DNA from: Clostridia bacterium
GTDB lineage: Bacteria > Bacillota > Clostridia > UBA1381
DNA: 25,822 nucleotides
Assembly: GCA_900770405.1 (NCBI GenBank)
Contig: CAAGKL010000364.1
Location: 1-25,822 of the forward strand
Direction: 5' to 3'
Each line of letters starts with the position of its first letter. Positions within the stretch are counted from its first letter, which is position 1. The translations under genes were made by a program, and so were the position numbers. This document shows positions 24,397 to 25,822 of this stretch, piece by piece. The notes under the pieces were generated by a model, which saw nothing but the letters and a program-made list of their open reading frames with translations, did no database searches and had not been told where the DNA came from.

Positions 24397-25818
24397 ATGA
24401 TCAAACAGACGCTTGACGGAATATGGCAGCTATGCTGCGCTGAGTACAAGACCGAGTCCTACCCCGCCGCCGTGCCCGGCGATGTGCACAGGGCGCTTTG
24501 GGACGCGGGGGTTATCGACGACCCGTACTATGGAAAAAACTGCGAAAAATGCGGCTGGGTCGCGCAAAAGGACTGGATTTATTCCACCGTATTCAGCATA
24601 AGCGAAAAGCACGAAAAAATGTTCCTCGTGCTCGACGGGATTGACACCTTCGCGCAGGTTTTCCTGAACGGGAAAAAGCTCGCCGACACCGACAATATGT
24701 TCCTGCAATACAGGCTCGACATCTCGGGTGCGGCGGTCATCGGCGAGAACCGACTGGAAATACATATTAAATCGGTATACAAGGAGCTCGAAAAGCACCC
24801 GAAGGACAGATATTTCGCCTGCTTTAACCCACAGCGCATATTTTTAAGAAAGGCGCAGTTCCATTTTTCCTGGGACTGGGCGCCGAAATTCCCGGGCGTG
24901 GGCATATGCGGCAGCGTCCGGCTCGAAATGTACGACACGGCGGCGATCAGGTGCGTGAATGTGCAGACCGACCTTGACGGAACGGTTAAATTCTTTATCG
25001 AGCTGTTTTCCGACTGCGATTTTAAGCTGCAAAAGGATTTTGTCCTGACACTGTGCGGCAAGGAATATAAATTCTCCTTTGCCGGCACAAAGGGCTATTA
25101 CTGCGTCAAGCTCGACAATCCTCAGCTGTGGTGGCCGCGCAGTCTCGGCGCATCGCCGATGTACCGGTATTCGCTCACGCTCGCCGCGGGCGGTGCGGTG
25201 CGCGACACCTACAGCGGGCGCTTCGGTATCCGCACGGTGAAGCTTATCGAAAAGCCGCGCGCCGATGTCGGGGGAATGACCTTCCGGCTTGAGGTGAACA
25301 ATGTGCCGGTATTTTTAAAGGGCGCGAATTTTGTTCCGATGGATATTATGACCGGCTGCATTGAGGATGCAAAATACCGCCGCATATTCGACCTGATGGC
25401 AAACGCCGGATTTACTATGCTTCGCATCTGGGGCGGCGGGATTTACGAAAAGGATATTTTCTACGATTTGTGCGACGATTACGGTATACTCGTTTGGCAG
25501 GATTTTATGTTCGCCTGCGGCGATATTCCCGACGATAACAGCGATTTCTGCGAAAATGTAATGTGCGAGGCGCAATATCAGGTGGAGCGTCTGCGAAATC
25601 ACCCAAGTATCGCGCTCTGGTGCGGCGGAAACGAAAAAAGCGGCGAGAACGGCGTACAGATGGACTTCGGCTATAAGCTCGTAAATTTTTACCTGTGCGG
25701 CATCTGCGCCCATCTCGACCCGACGCGCCCCTATATCAGGACAAGCCCGCACGGCTACACCGACATCGCAAACTCGCCCGACAGCGGCGACACGCATTTA
25801 AACTGCATCAACGAGTAG
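24397..25818 (+). CDS. GH2 beta-mannosidase-like glycosidase, truncated before the nucleophile
   Basis: A 473-residue cytoplasmic product matching the N-terminal part of GH2 beta-mannosidases. It has the jelly-roll sugar-binding domain (1-180, with FSWDWAPKFPG at 157-167), an Ig-like domain (about 185-280), and the start of the TIM barrel (NVPVFLKGANFVPMD at 302-316, RIWGGGIYE at 343-351). It also has the acid/base motif LWCGGNE with E413. Family members are about 820-850 residues and carry the nucleophile in a later SEFG-type motif. Here the reading frame ends at TAG 25816-25818, right after SPDSGDTHLNCINE, where the usual motif is GDTHYW. The product lacks the nucleophile and the rest of the barrel, so it is probably inactive or the sequence end is wrong. 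ACGGAGTT precedes the start and the gene follows the regulator by 21 bases. Confidence 0.82.
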   Translation: MIKQTLDGIWQLCCAEYKTESYPAAVPGDVHRALWDAGVIDDPYYGKNCEKCGWVAQKDWIYSTVFSISEKHEKMFLVLDGIDTFAQVFLNGKKLADTDNMFLQYRLDISGAAVIGENRLEIHIKSVYKELEKHPKDRYFACFNPQRIFLRKAQFHFSWDWAPKFPGVGICGSVRLEMYDTAAIRCVNVQTDLDGTVKFFIELFSDCDFKLQKDFVLTLCGKEYKFSFAGTKGYYCVKLDNPQLWWPRSLGASPMYRYSLTLAAGGAVRDTYSGRFGIRTVKLIEKPRADVGGMTFRLEVNNVPVFLKGANFVPMDIMTGCIEDAKYRRIFDLMANAGFTMLRIWGGGIYEKDIFYDLCDDYGILVWQDFMFACGDIPDDNSDFCENVMCEAQYQVERLRNHPSIALWCGGNEKSGENGVQMDFGYKLVNFYLCGICAHLDPTRPYIRTSPHGYTDIANSPDSGDTHLNCINE

Positions 25819-25822
25819 ATCG

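Noticed and set aside
1..25822. CRISPR arrays, tRNA or rRNA genes, insertion sequences and phage genes
   Set aside because: No regularly spaced direct repeats, cloverleaf or rRNA segments, and no transposase, integrase or capsid-like proteins were found on reading through.

Overview
The window looks like part of the chromosome of a strictly anaerobic, S-layer-bearing member of the Clostridia (Firmicutes), probably a gut or rumen polysaccharide degrader. The grounds are AGGAGG-type ribosome binding sites, an LplABC-type sugar importer without its own ATPase, S-layer homology (SLH) anchors, a YesN-like membrane AraC regulator, and an oxygen-sensitive glycyl radical enzyme. No close relative can be named from the sequence alone.

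Bases 1 to about 900 are visibly AT-richer than the rest. They hold a small hypothetical gene and the 3' part of a single-strand DNA-binding protein gene that has lost its start. At about 900-908 this abuts the tail of an unrelated plus-strand gene. The junction marks a mobile-element boundary, a rearrangement or a chimeric assembly join. A bidirectional terminator follows at 1061-1110.

Bases 22205 down to 1132 form one tight minus-strand operon of 12 genes. In order of transcription these are: an N-terminally SLH-anchored surface protein, a C-terminally SLH-anchored surface protein, solute-binding lipoprotein, two ABC permeases, GH88 unsaturated glucuronyl hydrolase, cytoplasmic heparinase II/III-fold lyase, two secreted proteins with concanavalin-like modules, a large secreted heparinase II/III-fold lyase with a CBM32 module, a glycyl radical enzyme, and its activating enzyme. 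Most junctions are 4-bp overlaps or have the ribosome binding site inside the previous gene. The operon promoter is followed by a short leader carrying a terminator-like hairpin, a candidate attenuator.

Divergently, from 22271, a promoter drives a membrane-bound AraC-family regulator and a GH2 beta-mannosidase-like gene. That gene stops at codon 474, before the catalytic nucleophile region, just inside the window end.

Read together, this is a uronic-acid polysaccharide utilisation locus. Surface proteins and a secreted lyase capture and cut a uronate-containing polymer, the importer brings in unsaturated oligosaccharides, and the cytoplasmic lyase and GH88 break them down. The unexpected part is the glycyl radical enzyme and activase in the same transcript. 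No standard 4-deoxy-5-ketouronate genes (kduI, kduD, kdgK, kdgA) are present, so the radical enzyme is the best candidate for undescribed chemistry here.
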